From Mesotoga sp. Brook.08.105.5.1 (GTDB lineage Bacteria; Thermotogota; Thermotogae; Petrotogales; Kosmotogaceae), in contig NZ_AYTW01000023.1 in assembly GCF_002752635.1 (NCBI RefSeq), forward strand, positions 1 to 48,447: a stretch of 48,447 nt of DNA, written 5' to 3'. A model generated the notes under the pieces. It did no database searches and had not been told where the DNA came from. It was given only the letters and a program-made list of their open reading frames with translations. The translations under genes and the position numbers were made by a program. This document shows positions 1 through 9,397 of the stretch, one piece after another. How positions within the stretch are numbered: position 1 is the stretch's first letter; every line of letters begins with the position of its first letter.

Positions 1-582
1 AACTCAAGCTCTCTTTGCACCAAGAATGCAAGGAAACATACAACGAAATGACCCTTTATCCTTCTTGGTGTCCAGTGGAACATCGGTCTCACTTCAAGAT
101 TGCTCTTCATTATCCTAAAGGATTCTTCTATCTTCCATAAATCATGATGCTTGGATAGGATCGTTCTTGGATCAACCTTCTTCTCACTTGTCTGGATAGC
201 ATAGTATCCGTCTAGCCTGCTGGATTTCTCTATCGCATCTTTATCCAGAACCCACCTGGCATTGTCTGCGTTTATCTGTTTGAGATATTTCTTTCCTCCA
301 CGCTTGTTCGCGGCATCGATCTTCACTGTATATGACATGTCCCCAACCAAGGATCTCTTCTCCTTGTAAATCTTCAATAGAACAAACCTTCTTTCCACTA
401 GCAAGCTCTACCAACCTTTGTCCAATTCTGAGCAAAGAAGGATTGTCCTCTACTCTTCCAAGGTTAAAGATAACCCTGTGACGACTCTTTCCTTCTTCGT
501 CACGGTAAGATTCAACTAACTGAGCATACGTAAAGTTCTTAGATTTCGTGGGCTTTATAAACATGACTACATTATACAACAC
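1..582 (-). pseudogene. IS1634-type (IS4 superfamily) transposase, internally deleted remnant
   Basis: The segment at about 350-582 encodes the typical N-terminus of IS1634-family transposases (MFIKPTKSKNFTYAQLVESY, followed by a HRVIFNLG stretch). The better start is the ATG at 564. The segment at about 1-345 encodes the C-terminal catalytic part in another frame, with a LDGYYAI block and a KIEESFRIMKS block that carries the family's catalytic Glu, then a MFHWTPRRIKGH stretch. The two parts join near 345-350 with a frame change, and the 200 or more residues that normally separate them are missing. This is therefore an internal deletion plus frameshift, not a simple point error. The C-terminal end runs off the left edge of the window. 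The element cannot make an active transposase. Family assignment is by motif recognition. Confidence 0.8.
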
Positions 583-700
583 AATAGAATACTCCTATAA
601 GCAAGTACTAGTATAATTAATAGCCAACTCCAACTTATAATCAGTTGCCACTACAAAATATAGACAAAAAAATAGCGCCTACGAAACCATGCGGGTTTGA

Positions 701-1098
701 GAAGCTATCTTCTCTGCTTTATGGGTTAAAGTGATAAACTCAAGAGACAATATCTCCAGAATGGATGTAATAGCCACGCTGATGAAGTCTCCAACAAATG
801 ATGAAATAAGGACAATGACAAGCACCGCTCTTATACCACAGTTTATCAGCAACGTGCCTGCTGCAATCCCCTTTTCCTCGTTTACCGAGAGCAACAAAGG
901 ACTTTTTATGAGCGTGAACATTGGAGGTAGCGGCACTATCATAGCCTCTCTGGCTAATCTGATAGCTTTTAGAATCTACGTGAAAGATAGGGGCAGAAAC
1001 CTCAGATACCTGCAGTATTCACGATTTCGAGTTCCATAACACTTTTCCTAAGCCCCATTTTCGGCTTTCTAAGGCTCAAACTTGTTGGATTTCAATAG
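701..1098 (+). pseudogene. C-terminal remnant of an anion transporter (YbiR/ArsB-type ion transporter superfamily)
   Basis: Translation from 701 gives a hydrophobic segment, then TSTALIPQFISNVPAAIPFS and a VNIGGSGTIIASLANLIAF stretch. In this superfamily 'S-N-V-P-A' and 'N-I-G-G-x-G-T-x-I-A-S-x-A-N' mark the paired ion-binding loops. The open frame ends at 1039. From about 1015 another frame continues with a further hydrophobic helix (VFTISSSITLFLSPIFGFLR) and stops at 1098, which points to a frameshift near 1012-1017. The N-terminal two thirds of the transporter are absent; a stop lies just upstream at 698. Only about 130 of roughly 370 expected residues remain. Substrate cannot be inferred. 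Confidence 0.55.
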
Positions 1099-2186
1099 CC
1101 TGCAATTGAGAGTTCGGTCACATTGTAGTCAAGACTGTTTGGGCTCATCTGCTTTGTATAAAGAAGACGACCGGTTTTTCGATCGTAAACGTGTTGATTC
1201 GCGTACGTTCCGTTTGTCTGTTGAAGCATTATAACTTCAGTTCCATCTTGAAGCTTGCCAATGTAGCTCACACTGGTTACAACATTCGTGATGGGGTCTC
1301 GATCGATGTCCTGTACCTTTGTGAGCGAATTAAGGGCTTGAGCAGGAAGCCATATCGGGCCGTTCAACTGAGCCACACCGGTTACGGTGTGAAATTCCCC
1401 CGGAAGGTTTCCGTACTGCATGATTGTCATTTTTACGTAATCCCAGGAAAGCGAGGACGTTACCGGAGTTATCGTAGCCTGAGTCTGTGCGGGAGTGGTA
1501 TATGAGCCGGGTATGTTGATCGTGTAAGTTCCTGAATATGACGTGGTCGTCAATTTCCAGGAGGGCCTTTGAGAGTTGAACCAGGGGAGATCAACATATC
1601 TAGCAGAAAGAAACTCCATTATGTTTTGATGTATATCTGTCCCCGACTGAGCTTGAGTCAGAAGATAAAGAAGAATACCTGAGGCTCGGTCATAAGTATA
1701 GACGTGTTTAGTATTTATTCCTCTCGATTCAATCCTGACGGCTTGCACCGTCTGCCCGCCGTATTGAATAGGCATCTCCGCAGCAGTCGTATTATCGCTG
1801 TTGAATTTCGACAAGTCGTTGAAAACCGCTGGATTTAACCACAAGTCGGAAACACCCGGTTTCTCTATAGTTCCAAATGAAAGACTGGGATAATAGCCGC
1901 CCCTCATCTCCATAAAATAAGTTTGTAAGAGCGCTAAGGATCCTTCTTCCAATGCCACAACATCCATCTGATAGAGGCCTACGCCGGAACCGCCGGTATC
2001 CGACAACCCTCCCCCGGGTTTCATCACGGCAGTGCTTGCCCTGTAGCTGAGCCTAAGTCCGGGAGCCATCCATTCAAGGGGACTATCCGAGTATTCGGGA
2101 AAGATAGCTAGCCAGACGCTATTCGCAAAAACCAAGGAAAACGCAAAAAACGCCACGAATAGTATGCTTGTGATTTTTCTGGTCAT
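1092..2186 (-). CDS. Secreted protein of unknown function with an internal duplication
   Basis: The start is the ATG at 2186, because AGGAGGTGGG lies just upstream and the signal peptide (MTRKITSILFVAFFAFSLVF) follows directly; the open frame extends further upstream but without a ribosome site. The mature protein of about 340 residues has no domain I recognise. Two halves resemble each other: residues about 145-210 and about 290-355 both run from a 'WL(N/P)A' stretch through a beta-rich segment to 'HVYxYDRxSGxLLY', shown as HVYTYDRASGILLYL and HVYDRKTGRLLYTK. This suggests a duplicated beta-sheet module with an exported, probably periplasmic or surface location. The stop overlaps by a few bases the decayed transporter tail on the other strand, so the two are convergent. 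Confidence 0.7.
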   Translation of the reverse strand: MTRKITSILFVAFFAFSLVFANSVWLAIFPEYSDSPLEWMAPGLRLSYRASTAVMKPGGGLSDTGGSGVGLYQMDVVALEEGSLALLQTYFMEMRGGYYPSLSFGTIEKPGVSDLWLNPAVFNDLSKFNSDNTTAAEMPIQYGGQTVQAVRIESRGINTKHVYTYDRASGILLYLLTQAQSGTDIHQNIMEFLSARYVDLPWFNSQRPSWKLTTTSYSGTYTINIPGSYTTPAQTQATITPVTSSLSWDYVKMTIMQYGNLPGEFHTVTGVAQLNGPIWLPAQALNSLTKVQDIDRDPITNVVTSVSYIGKLQDGTEVIMLQQTNGTYANQHVYDRKTGRLLYTKQMSPNSLDYNVTELSIAGY

Positions 2187-2402
2187 TCGACCCACCTCCT
2201 GCTTATTAGATTGTACAACAGTAAAGGTTCGAAAAGCGGCAGGGAAGAAGGCAGGAGATAGTAGGGAGAACCGCGGAAGCATCTTCAACAATTCGTTTGC
2301 AACAGCCAATTCCGAGCAACCAGAACTAGCCTAAGAGATGCCAAGATTCGATACTATGGTCACCTAATGCTTTTAACAGTTGACTCATCGAGCAAGAGTG
2401 CA

Positions 2403-3329
2403 TTACTTCGCAATGACAGTGGTGAATTCAATTGTTGTAGAAGTTATCGGAAGCATATCCGGTCTTATGCCAAGAATTTCCGACTGCGGTGTCGGTTCGG
2501 CTCTTACCCGAACGGAGTTTTCAACCCTCGAGTTCCAGCCGGCCTCTTCAAGGCCTCTTACGAATTCTTTCGAGACGTGAAGGCCTCTGTCACTCACATA
2601 AGCAAGGTTTAGATCACCGTCTTCAAAGAAGATGCAAAGCGCTATCAGCTTTTTCGAGACTCTTCTTACCTCTTTGAAGACTTTCTTGGAATCTTGCATG
2701 TTTTGAAACCCTGCGGCACTTACGATGACATCTATTGAGTCATCTTTGAGCGGGAGATTTGCTGCATCAGCATTGATTTGAACAACTCTCTCTCCCCAGC
2801 CTCTGTAACGCAAGTACTGGAGAAGCCCGAAGCTGCTCGAAGGACTAATATCGACAGACAAGTATTCTTTTTCGGTAGAAGACAGTAGTTCTTCAAGCAG
2901 TCCGCCCATTCCGGTTGCCAGATCGAGGACCAAGCCCTGTTCCTTCTTGATCAGTTCAACGGTACGATTAAGGCTCTCGGTCATCGTGTGGTTGCATTCT
3001 TCTGTGTAAAGGGCCTCTCTCGACGGTCGGAGAAGTCTCTGGAAGTCGTCGAATTCTCCTCGATACCAGAGAGCGGTAGCCTTTATGAAACTGTCAGCCG
3101 GAGAAAGCTCATCCTCAGAAGGCTCAAAGAAACGCCTTTCAAGCTCCTCCTGACCGTTCATAAAACGCTTTCCGACCAAAGCTTATTGATCCTCACCCGA
3201 CAGAAGGAAATCCAATACTCCCATTCGCTTTTGAAATCTCCGATAGCAGGAGGTTCATTCAAAAACATCTTCATTACTTATGATAGAAGAACCACACCCA
3301 GTGCACTGCAGAAGCCTCTTGATGTTCAT
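2403..3329 (-). pseudogene. Class I SAM-dependent methyltransferase with a broken N-terminal zinc ribbon
   Basis: The ancestral start is the ATG at 3329, preceded by AAGGAGGTG. One frame reads through the whole region. It begins with MNIKRLLQCTGCGSSII, then meets TGA at 3255-3257, continues TSC...MGVLDFLLSGEDQ, meets TAA at 3183-3185, and is then open to the stop at 2403. The TGA sits exactly where the third cysteine of a CxxC...CxxC zinc ribbon is expected (FE-stop-TSC). The open part, 2403-3179 with a TTG start, or 3161 from the first ATG, is a Rossmann methyltransferase. It shows the SAM loop LDLATGMGGLLEEL, the acidic LSVDIS strand, and a DVIVSAAGFQNM motif-IV-like strand. The catalytic domain alone could still be made, but the TTG has only a weak ribosome site. 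Substrate is unknown; zinc-ribbon methyltransferases of this layout often act on rRNA or small molecules. Confidence 0.75.
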
Positions 3330-3411
3330 CTTGGCACCTCCTTGGTGGCAAATAGAAGAGGTTATTTGTGTCTTCATTATAATTATGATATGAAAGAAAA
3401 TCTGCAGGCGA

Positions 3412-3699
3412 GTTTGGTATGCTTCACGATGCGGACAACCTCCTTCAGAATATGTACGGTATTTTTCTCGACGAAAGAACGTTTGTTCTTTCGACAAACG
3501 GACAGGATACGGTTCTTAAATACCTAATGGAAACGGGCTTTTCAGTTACAGCATAGACAATGGCAAGACGACACTTCTTACGCCTCTGAATTATCCCACC
3601 TCACTGGTTGCAATGTCCTGGTAACAAATCCGTCTCATAGGTTGTTGCATAATCGAATAGAGAAGTGTTCCGAAAACGGGGTGATGGATTGTTCCTGCT
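3412..3699 (+). other. Degraded coding-like stretch, function not recognised
   Basis: Plus-strand frames give protein-like pieces: MLHDADNLLQNMYGIFLDER onward to about 3540, then in a shifted frame a 'DNGKTTLLTPLNYPTSLVA' piece up to about 3620. Stops and frame changes separate them. The pieces lie directly upstream of, and in the same direction as, the decayed acetyltransferase, so they may be its leader or a separate dead gene. I cannot assign a family. Confidence 0.25.
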
Positions 3700-4483
3700 C
3701 GAAAAACCCGACTACTCTATTGTGGCTGCCCGCTTTAACTCTTTTGAATCCCATTTGGCTGTAAGGTCTGTTTTAGAAGGAAATATCCAATCGGTCGCAT
3801 ATATTCGAATGATTTCACAAATCCAAATCTTGCAGTCATATGGCCTCTCACAAATGTTCTATACGTAGCAGGTGATTACTCAAATCACTTGAGCTGTCCG
3901 AATTTCTACAGAAGGAAATCATCCCGGCTTCAAGAAATGGGGTACTCCAGGTCTGATAATCACTTTTGATCAATCTTCAGAGTGGAAATACGAGCTCGCT
4001 AATCTCTTGGGAGACAAAATAGACGAGATGCCTAGGAGATATTATATTTCAGTGAAGCTGAGGGAGAGAAACCGGCCACCTACCGGTTTTGAGATCATGA
4101 CTGTGAAAACAGCGCTGGAAGAAAGATCACTCAAAGGGCAGACCGGCTGGTTCAATGCCTTCTGGCCGGATACTTGCTCCTTTCTGCGCTCGGGCATAGG
4201 ATACTGCGTGGTGAAGAACAACCAGATAGTCGCTTGGTGTATCACGATATACTCTGGAGAGCGTCGGAAATTGGGGCTTGAGACCCAGGGGATTTTCGGG
4301 GGCTCGGTCTCGGCTCTCTTACGTCAGCGCTCTGCGTAAGAGATTGCGTTGATAAAGGGCTTAGACCTGAATGGCACTGCAGGGAGAGCAACCCAGCCTC
4401 AATTGGGGTAGCAGAGAAGATCGGATTCTCGGATCCTGTACATTACAAGAGTCTCTTTTTGAATTTGACGAAAGGCTCATAGT
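3700..4483 (+). pseudogene. GNAT-type acetyltransferase (PF12746-like), multiply frameshifted
   Basis: Pieces of one protein can be followed through several frames. A HLAVRSVLEGN piece lies near 3750, FTNPNLAVIWPLTNVLYVAG near 3810-3870, LSEFLQKEIIP near 3900, and the longest open piece at about 3965-4300 contains FWPDTCSFLRSGIGYCVV and a WCITIYSGERR block. A frameshift near 4293 moves the rest into another frame with RGLGLGSLTSALC, the acetyl-CoA loop region, then GLRPEWHCRESNPASI, which ends at the stop at 4481-4483. The order and spacing match full-length members of this GNAT family of about 250 residues. At least three frame changes make it non-functional. The family name is from recognition of the C-terminal half. 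Confidence 0.7.
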
Positions 4484-4783
4484 ATCTGTACCCGGTTAGT
4501 TTTCCAAGTCGGCCATAGAAGGATCAGTATCTTGACTTACCCTGGCAATTGAACTTCAGCTTAGGCATTGATTCGTTAAGTCATAAAGAGAACTTATTGA
4601 CCAACAGAGATGAAGTAGTGAATTGTGATAACATAAACATGAATTTGTGCTAAACTTTATATGAAAGCCACGGGACAATTTCTCACAAGGCCGGATCGTT
4701 AAAGCACGGTTCTCATTTAGTAATCACAGCCTTCCATTCTTTCTTCTGGCTCTTTCCGTAACTCGAATAAGGAGGAATGAAAT
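4484..4783. other. Intergenic stretch, no gene seen
   Basis: This 300-base AT-rich stretch separates the decayed acetyltransferase from the small Cys/His-rich protein. No plausible open frame with a ribosome site is present. The promoter of the downstream gene must lie here, but I cannot point to a convincing -35/-10 pair. Confidence 0.4.
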
Positions 4784-4996
4784 ATGTCTTATAAACACTA
4801 TTATGTTGGTGACAGCGCTATGCTCTCTGGTGACTACGAGGTTCACACAAGGGACTGCGTTGAGATGGTGAGGATAAAGTCGAGGACTTACCTTGGCTAT
4901 TTTGACAACTGTCAGGATGCAGTTAGGAAGGCAAGTGATATCTATCCCAATGTGTGTGGATGCAAGTACTGCTCTCCCGGGTGTCACAGGAGGTAG
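4784..4996 (+). CDS. Small Cys/His-rich protein, putative metal-binding (copy A)
   Basis: This 70-residue protein starts at an ATG with AAGGAGGA at a good distance upstream. It has a fixed pattern of possible metal ligands: EVHTRDC near residue 24, FDNC near residue 45, then VCGCKYCSPGCH at the end. A paralogue at 14392-14595 keeps the same ligands in the same order (EIHTEHC, FVNC, DGCAYCCSECH), with a shared KS(R/K)T-LG-F core between them. Small proteins with this pattern recur in many bacteria as uncharacterised proteins. The arrangement H-x3-C, C, GC-x-YC-x3-CH fits a zinc-binding fold, but that is inference. No membrane segment or signal peptide is present. Neighbours give no functional hint. 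Confidence 0.8.
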   Translation: MSYKHYYVGDSAMLSGDYEVHTRDCVEMVRIKSRTYLGYFDNCQDAVRKASDIYPNVCGCKYCSPGCHRR

Positions 4997-5252
4997 CCAT
5001 CGCAACTGCGAGGAAGCAGCAGAGTAATTATGGGTTTGGTTAGTTGAATGAGCTGGTTACGTCAATAACAAGATTGAATGCCTCAAGGGATCTCGTTAAG
5101 CTGAGTTTTGGTCTAATTTCACATGCCTGATTTTCCGACTTAATGACTGCGTTATCCTCTATTCGAGAATGCTACTCATGCTAGAATCGTTTGGATCTAA
5201 ATTGCTCTTGGGTTCTAAGAGACAATTGTGGACTCTTGGAGGAGAAAGCTAT

Positions 5253-6497
5253 TTGAAAGACGAAAGAATGAAGGTCGGAATCGGTTTTGCAACTGGGAGA
5301 AAGCACTTTCAGAGGGTTTTGCGCAGCTACGTCTACAACTGGAAAGAATCTGAACTGGTTGACAGCAAAGAGCTTACCCTGAATCTATTTGTTGCGTATG
5401 ATCTGAACTACAAGAATACACAGAAGGCAAATTACACCAGGATCAGTTCCAGTGTGAACGAATTACTGTTCTCCAAACATTTCATAGGTCAGAAGGAACT
5501 AGAAGAAGAAAAGAGATTGCTAATCAAGAGTGGGATTGTTGATTCGGAAGAAGCTTCGTTGGTTTTTGGAAAAGGATACGCTTCCCAGAGAAACATCGTT
5601 CTTTACACTGCTCTGAAGAATCACATAGATTGCCTTCTCTATCTTGATGATGATGAGTATCCATTTGCCGTTTTGAACAACATGGGTTCCGTTTCGTGGA
5701 TAGGCCAGCATGTTTTGAAAACGCATTTGAATTATATTGACCGGGCCGACATCACCTACGGTTATCACTGTGGTTACATTTCACCGATCCCATTCATAGA
5801 GTTTTCGCCAGCGCTACCGGAAGATACGTTCAGACTGTTTATTGAGGCGATAAGCAATGACATAGTTAAGTGGGAGACTCTTAGAAGACTTATAGTAGCC
5901 GGAGGAGTCTCGTACGCCGATCCGGGCATACTGAACAGTGGTGAAGTCATTGAAGTTGAAGAGGTAAATCATGCGAAGTTTATCTCAGGATCGAACCTCT
6001 GTTTGAATCTTAAGGACCCGAGCAGACTATTTCCCTTCTATAATCCCCCTGGAGCACGAGGTGAAGATACTTTCTTGAGTACCTGCCTGAGTGACAGGAA
6101 GGTGCTGAAAGTTCCACGTTACGCCTTTCACAACGCTTTCTCGACATACAACCATATTTTGATGGGTGTTCTCCCCACCAGTCTCAGCCCAATAAGAGCC
6201 GACTCGAGAGAGATAGTAAGGCGTTTCTACAGATCATGTATAGGCTGGATAAGATACAAGCCTCTGCTTCTCTACATAACTGATCGCGATAACTATTCAG
6301 AGAAAATCGAAGAGATGAAAATCGACCTTAGGGAAACATTACCTTGCATTTCATCGTACTTTGGTACCGATTCATTCTACAACATTTCCAGAGAGCTGAA
6401 TAAGTACCATAAGTCCGTTGAGAAACACTACGAACAATTTGAAAGAGCTAAAGGGATTTGGTCAAAGATATCTGGTTATCTCCGGGAAGCTTATTAA
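5253..6497 (+). CDS. GT-A-like glycosyltransferase
   Basis: The likely start is the TTG at 5253, because GGAGGAG ends nine bases upstream; an upstream ATG at 5169 and an internal ATG at 5268 are alternatives. The product is 414 residues. It opens with a beta strand (MKVGIGFATGRKHF) typical of the nucleotide-sugar fold. Residues about 130-165 contain GYASQRNIVLYTA followed by LLYLDDDEYPF, a DDD motif of the kind that binds the metal-sugar-nucleotide complex. Residues about 270-285 contain PPGARGEDTFLSTCL, resembling the acceptor-side GED/ED motif of family-2-like enzymes. The C-terminal 100 residues are charged and probably helical. Donor and acceptor are not predictable. It stands alone rather than in a polysaccharide cluster. 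No membrane helix is seen, so it is probably cytoplasmic. Confidence 0.7.
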   Translation: MKDERMKVGIGFATGRKHFQRVLRSYVYNWKESELVDSKELTLNLFVAYDLNYKNTQKANYTRISSSVNELLFSKHFIGQKELEEEKRLLIKSGIVDSEEASLVFGKGYASQRNIVLYTALKNHIDCLLYLDDDEYPFAVLNNMGSVSWIGQHVLKTHLNYIDRADITYGYHCGYISPIPFIEFSPALPEDTFRLFIEAISNDIVKWETLRRLIVAGGVSYADPGILNSGEVIEVEEVNHAKFISGSNLCLNLKDPSRLFPFYNPPGARGEDTFLSTCLSDRKVLKVPRYAFHNAFSTYNHILMGVLPTSLSPIRADSREIVRRFYRSCIGWIRYKPLLLYITDRDNYSEKIEEMKIDLRETLPCISSYFGTDSFYNISRELNKYHKSVEKHYEQFERAKGIWSKISGYLREAY

Positions 6498-6551
6498 GGA
6501 TTGTGAATAGGTATTTGATCTGAAGCTTACATGGAGTTCCCAAAGGAAAAA

Positions 6552-6737
6552 TCAGAACTTCTCAGGCTTTTCTGCATGGAGATCGAAGATATGTCCGCAT
6601 TCTCTGCAAACGCGCACGATCACCTTAGAGCCCATCGAAAGAGGCTTTCCTAAAGGCATAAGTGCTGCATAGCCTGACCAGTAACCCTTTCCTATGTCCA
6701 GTGAGCCACAGTTTGGGCACTTGTCTGTTCGAATCAT
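6552..6737 (-). CDS. Small zinc-ribbon protein
   Basis: This 61-residue protein carries CPNCG at residues 7-11 and CRECG at residues 44-48, a standard rubredoxin-like zinc ribbon. The segment between is glycine-rich. The ATG at 6737 has GGAGGT upstream at normal spacing. No partner domain is present. It is convergent with the glycosyltransferase. It is probably a nucleic-acid or protein-binding accessory protein, but the sequence does not say which. Confidence 0.7.
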   Translation of the reverse strand: MIRTDKCPNCGSLDIGKGYWSGYAALMPLGKPLSMGSKVIVRVCRECGHIFDLHAEKPEKF

Positions 6738-6959
6738 CGAATACCTCCAGTAGTCATTTCAAAATTGAAATGATCCAGTATTCCATTAAAGCAAATCTAG
6801 AACGAATAGGTAATCTTGCTTTGCTGTCAACCATCAGTCGACTCTAGAACCATTTTGGTACTCAGTACTCAGCTCAACAGTAAGCATTTCGCTTATGTCA
6901 TGAACGCCGCATAGATAGTTGGAGCTTGAAAATCATGACCAAAGCGAAAGATAAGTCCT

Positions 6960-7400
6960 TCATCTTTTTGAAGAAATGAAGGCGGCGAAAAGAACCACAA
7001 CTCCTCCTGCAAGCAGGATTGTCCACCCAAGCCAGTGAACTTGCGGTCCGCCGATTATATTCGCTATTTCCTCTCCAGAACTACCGGGAACATTGCTCTG
7101 GATAAGCTCTTTAAACTGAGTTCTCAAGGAGTTCTCGTCGGGCAGGTCCTTAATTACGGTAATCAACCTCGCTACTACAACCCCAATCGAAGCAAGCCCG
7201 GAAAGAAAGACCATCGATCTCACTTTCACGATTCCCATGATACCTGCAAAGATAGCAATTGCTAGTGTTAGTGAGCCATACAGATCTCCGCCGTTGAAAA
7301 AGGTCGCTTCGCTTCCTCCGGGGAAACGTACTATCGGCAGGAACAAACCAGCTATAATCATTGCCGCTCCAATAACAGCGAGAAAGATGCTCTTTTTCAC
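6960..7400 (-). CDS. Four-helix integral membrane protein, unknown function
   Basis: The start is probably the GTG at 7400, which has AGAGGTGGA just upstream; an ATG at 7427 has no ribosome site. The product of 146 residues has four hydrophobic segments at about residues 4-24, 41-62, 65-82 and 120-142. A polar loop (about 85-118) lies between helices three and four. The C-terminus ends in SSKR. It looks like the small membrane proteins common next to envelope genes. I cannot name a family. No operon partner is seen. Confidence 0.65.
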   Translation of the reverse strand: MKKSIFLAVIGAAMIIAGLFLPIVRFPGGSEATFFNGGDLYGSLTLAIAIFAGIMGIVKVRSMVFLSGLASIGVVVARLITVIKDLPDENSLRTQFKELIQSNVPGSSGEEIANIIGGPQVHWLGWTILLAGGVVVLFAAFISSKR

Positions 7401-7567
7401 AATCTCCACCTCTTTTCTGATGTTCAACGAGTATTAGACTTTTATCTAGCCTCGGCCAATAATATCAGAATACCATTCCAAGGTGTTGGATGTCTTATCT
7501 CCGATATACAGATAATGAAGTCTAAATCTAACTCAAAGGGAGGTGTTCTTAATCTCCTTCAATTCGA

Positions 7568-7627
7568 TTTTGAATAGATTCTATTTTGATGCATCAACTC
7601 TCTCTTGAGTAGATTTAATTATGATGC
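7568..7627. repeat. Two-copy direct repeat, 34-bp period
   Basis: TGAATAGATTCTATTTTGAT at 7571 recurs 34 bases on as TGAGTAGATTTAATTATGAT, and both copies run on into GCAT. The copies lie in the non-coding stretch between the membrane protein and the decayed secreted protein. It may be an operator or a relic; nothing ties it to a gene. Confidence 0.45.
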
Positions 7628-7672
7628 ATTACGATCTCATCGGGAGAGCCCTGATTGTGAAAATGTCGGTTA

Positions 7673-8156
7673 TCAGATCGCGACTTCAAGGGTTTCGTTT
7701 CCGAATTCGCTCTCCACAAACGGGAACTGCATTACCTTCTCCAGAGGCTAAACATCCTTCGGACTTTCTTCTGGCATCATGTGGACTGAATTCTGAACTA
7801 CAATTCTCAGCTGATCAAGGTTCCCGAAGTAGAAATCCTTATAGATTCTGCTCCACCAGATCGAGATCTCTGTATAAGAGATTGCTTTCAAAGCCAGTGA
7901 AGAACATCTCTACGCAGTCCACGAACTTTCTTTGAATGTCTATTTCTTCAATATATTCGTAGAGTTTCTCACCTGTATTTATCTGAGGGTAGTATATACG
8001 GATTGTGTCTCTGGTCTCATCGAATGTAACTGAGAATTCCATTTTGACTTTGTTTCGTTCTGTGTGGTGTAGTAATCCGAACTCTTCTCAAGAGCGCAAA
8101 CTGGTGCCGTCGCAAATAAGGCAAATGCTAACAATACTATCAAACTCTTATATCAT
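7673..8156 (-). pseudogene. Decayed secreted protein of unknown family
   Basis: An AGGAGGT ribosome site (8162-8168) precedes an ATG at 8156 that runs into a stop after two codons. One base out of frame is a clear signal peptide (SLIVLLAFALFATAPVCA), followed by about 17 further residues. A frame change near 8045 leads to the open stretch MEFSVTFDETRDTIRIYYPQ at 7839-8042. A further change near 7850 leads to IYKDFYFGNLDQLRIVVQNS, then a TAG, then a tail ending at 7673. The pieces form one plausible exported protein of about 155 residues that has at least three disruptions. No domain is recognised. Confidence 0.6.
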
Positions 8157-8437
8157 ATAGACCTCCTAAAATCGTTAGACAAATCCGATAAAAGTTGTTC
8201 TATTATACAAATTCTCATTTTTCCTAGAGAAGATTAACAAACTCTCTAGAGTGAATGGGCAGAGAATCTTTGGCGAAGACGAACAGTATATAGACCTAGA
8301 TAGGAGTTGTGTTCTCGTGCAAAGAAGGATTAAATTTGATAAAATTGGTCATATTAAGAACTTTGTTTTAGATATCGGAAGGAACAGTTCTTAAGATCGA
8401 TCTGGTCACGGCTCTTAAATGTTATGGAGGGAAATCT

Positions 8438-9046
8438 ATGAAACCAAAAATATCGGTGCTATTTACAGCCATACTAGTTGCGTTTCTTATATCACCGCTT
8501 TCTGCAGGAAATCTGGAACCTCTAGCAAGAGCCCCGATTATTGCAACGGCGATAGGCGACGGTGCTGCATCAGACGTTCTCGCCCTAGTCTGTGAAATGC
8601 ACGGAATTGATTACGAGAACATCCTTCAGTTGAAACCCGAAGACTTCACCGAGAGACTCGACTCGAAGAACGCGCCCGGAACACTTTTTATTGCCCCTGG
8701 TGCCATGGTCGAGGGGGATCTATATACTGTATGCGGCGTTGAGGAAATCGATGTCGGTCAGGAGGTCTCCAGAATAGAGGAGCTCGTATCGATAGCGAAA
8801 GCGCGAGGAGTTCCTGTTGTAGCCATTCATATTGAAGGTGGCTTCACTTCACCAGACAACGATCCGAGGCAGTCCTTCGACTTGCTTATGCCGAAAGCCG
8901 ACTACATAATTCTGGTATCACCGGGAGGACCGAGTGAGTATTTCTCCGCGCTCTCGGAGGAAACCGACGTTCAGGTGATAGTGGTCGACAAAGCTGAAAG
9001 AATTATCGATGCTCTTGATCTCTTATTCTCAATGGGTGGATCTTGA
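8438..9046 (+). CDS. Exported DUF6305-like protein
   Basis: The ATG at 8438 has GGAGGGAAA upstream and starts a signal peptide (MKPKISVLFTAILVAFLISP) ending near SAG. The mature part of about 180 residues is an alternating alpha/beta protein. It has an ATAIGDGAASDVLALVCEMH segment, then LFIAPGAMVEGDLYTVCGVE, then VPVVAIHIEGGFTSP, then ADYIILVSPGGPSEYF. This order matches the DUF6305 family, which I recognise only by pattern. Its biochemical role is unknown; the flavodoxin-like strand order and external location suggest binding of a small ligand. It is monocistronic in this window: the next gene starts 350 bases downstream. Confidence 0.6.
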   Translation: MKPKISVLFTAILVAFLISPLSAGNLEPLARAPIIATAIGDGAASDVLALVCEMHGIDYENILQLKPEDFTERLDSKNAPGTLFIAPGAMVEGDLYTVCGVEEIDVGQEVSRIEELVSIAKARGVPVVAIHIEGGFTSPDNDPRQSFDLLMPKADYIILVSPGGPSEYFSALSEETDVQVIVVDKAERIIDALDLLFSMGGS

Positions 9047-9397
9047 TGTAACGCTCGAAACATAGTCTCACATAATCAGTCTTTAAATCTCTTTGATAGC
9101 TTCGGATAGAATGAGAGTCCTCATGAGTCTTCTTCTTTTTTAAGGATCAAAGATTGAAGTTCCTTCCATTGATGGTTTCTGGGTGTTGAAATATTCAAGT
9201 ATATTAAGACACTCTCACTGTTTATTGACTGAACGATAAGGGCTTTCCAATTCGCCAAATGGTTATCGATACAAATTTGCCTCTTCAGGTACTTTGAATT
9301 CTTCGTGAGTTGCTCCAGCTCATTGCTCACCTTTTTGCCAGTGATAGAATTGACATGCGGGAGGAAGGAAAAATAACCCCGGAAAGGATGGTTATCT
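9047..9397. other. Intergenic stretch, no gene seen
   Basis: The 350 bases between the DUF6305-like gene and the TPR-like gene contain no open frame with a ribosome site on the plus strand. The minus-strand open frame crossing it runs into the downstream gene and has no coding character. Confidence 0.4.

Noticed and set aside
3255-3257. Selenocysteine insertion at the TGA of the methyltransferase gene
   Set aside because: A TAA follows 24 codons later in the same frame and no selenoprotein machinery or SECIS-like hairpin is visible; decay explains both stops more simply.
2988-3527. A 179-residue plus-strand open frame
   Set aside because: It lies opposite the methyltransferase region and spans its upstream ribosome site; no recognisable protein.
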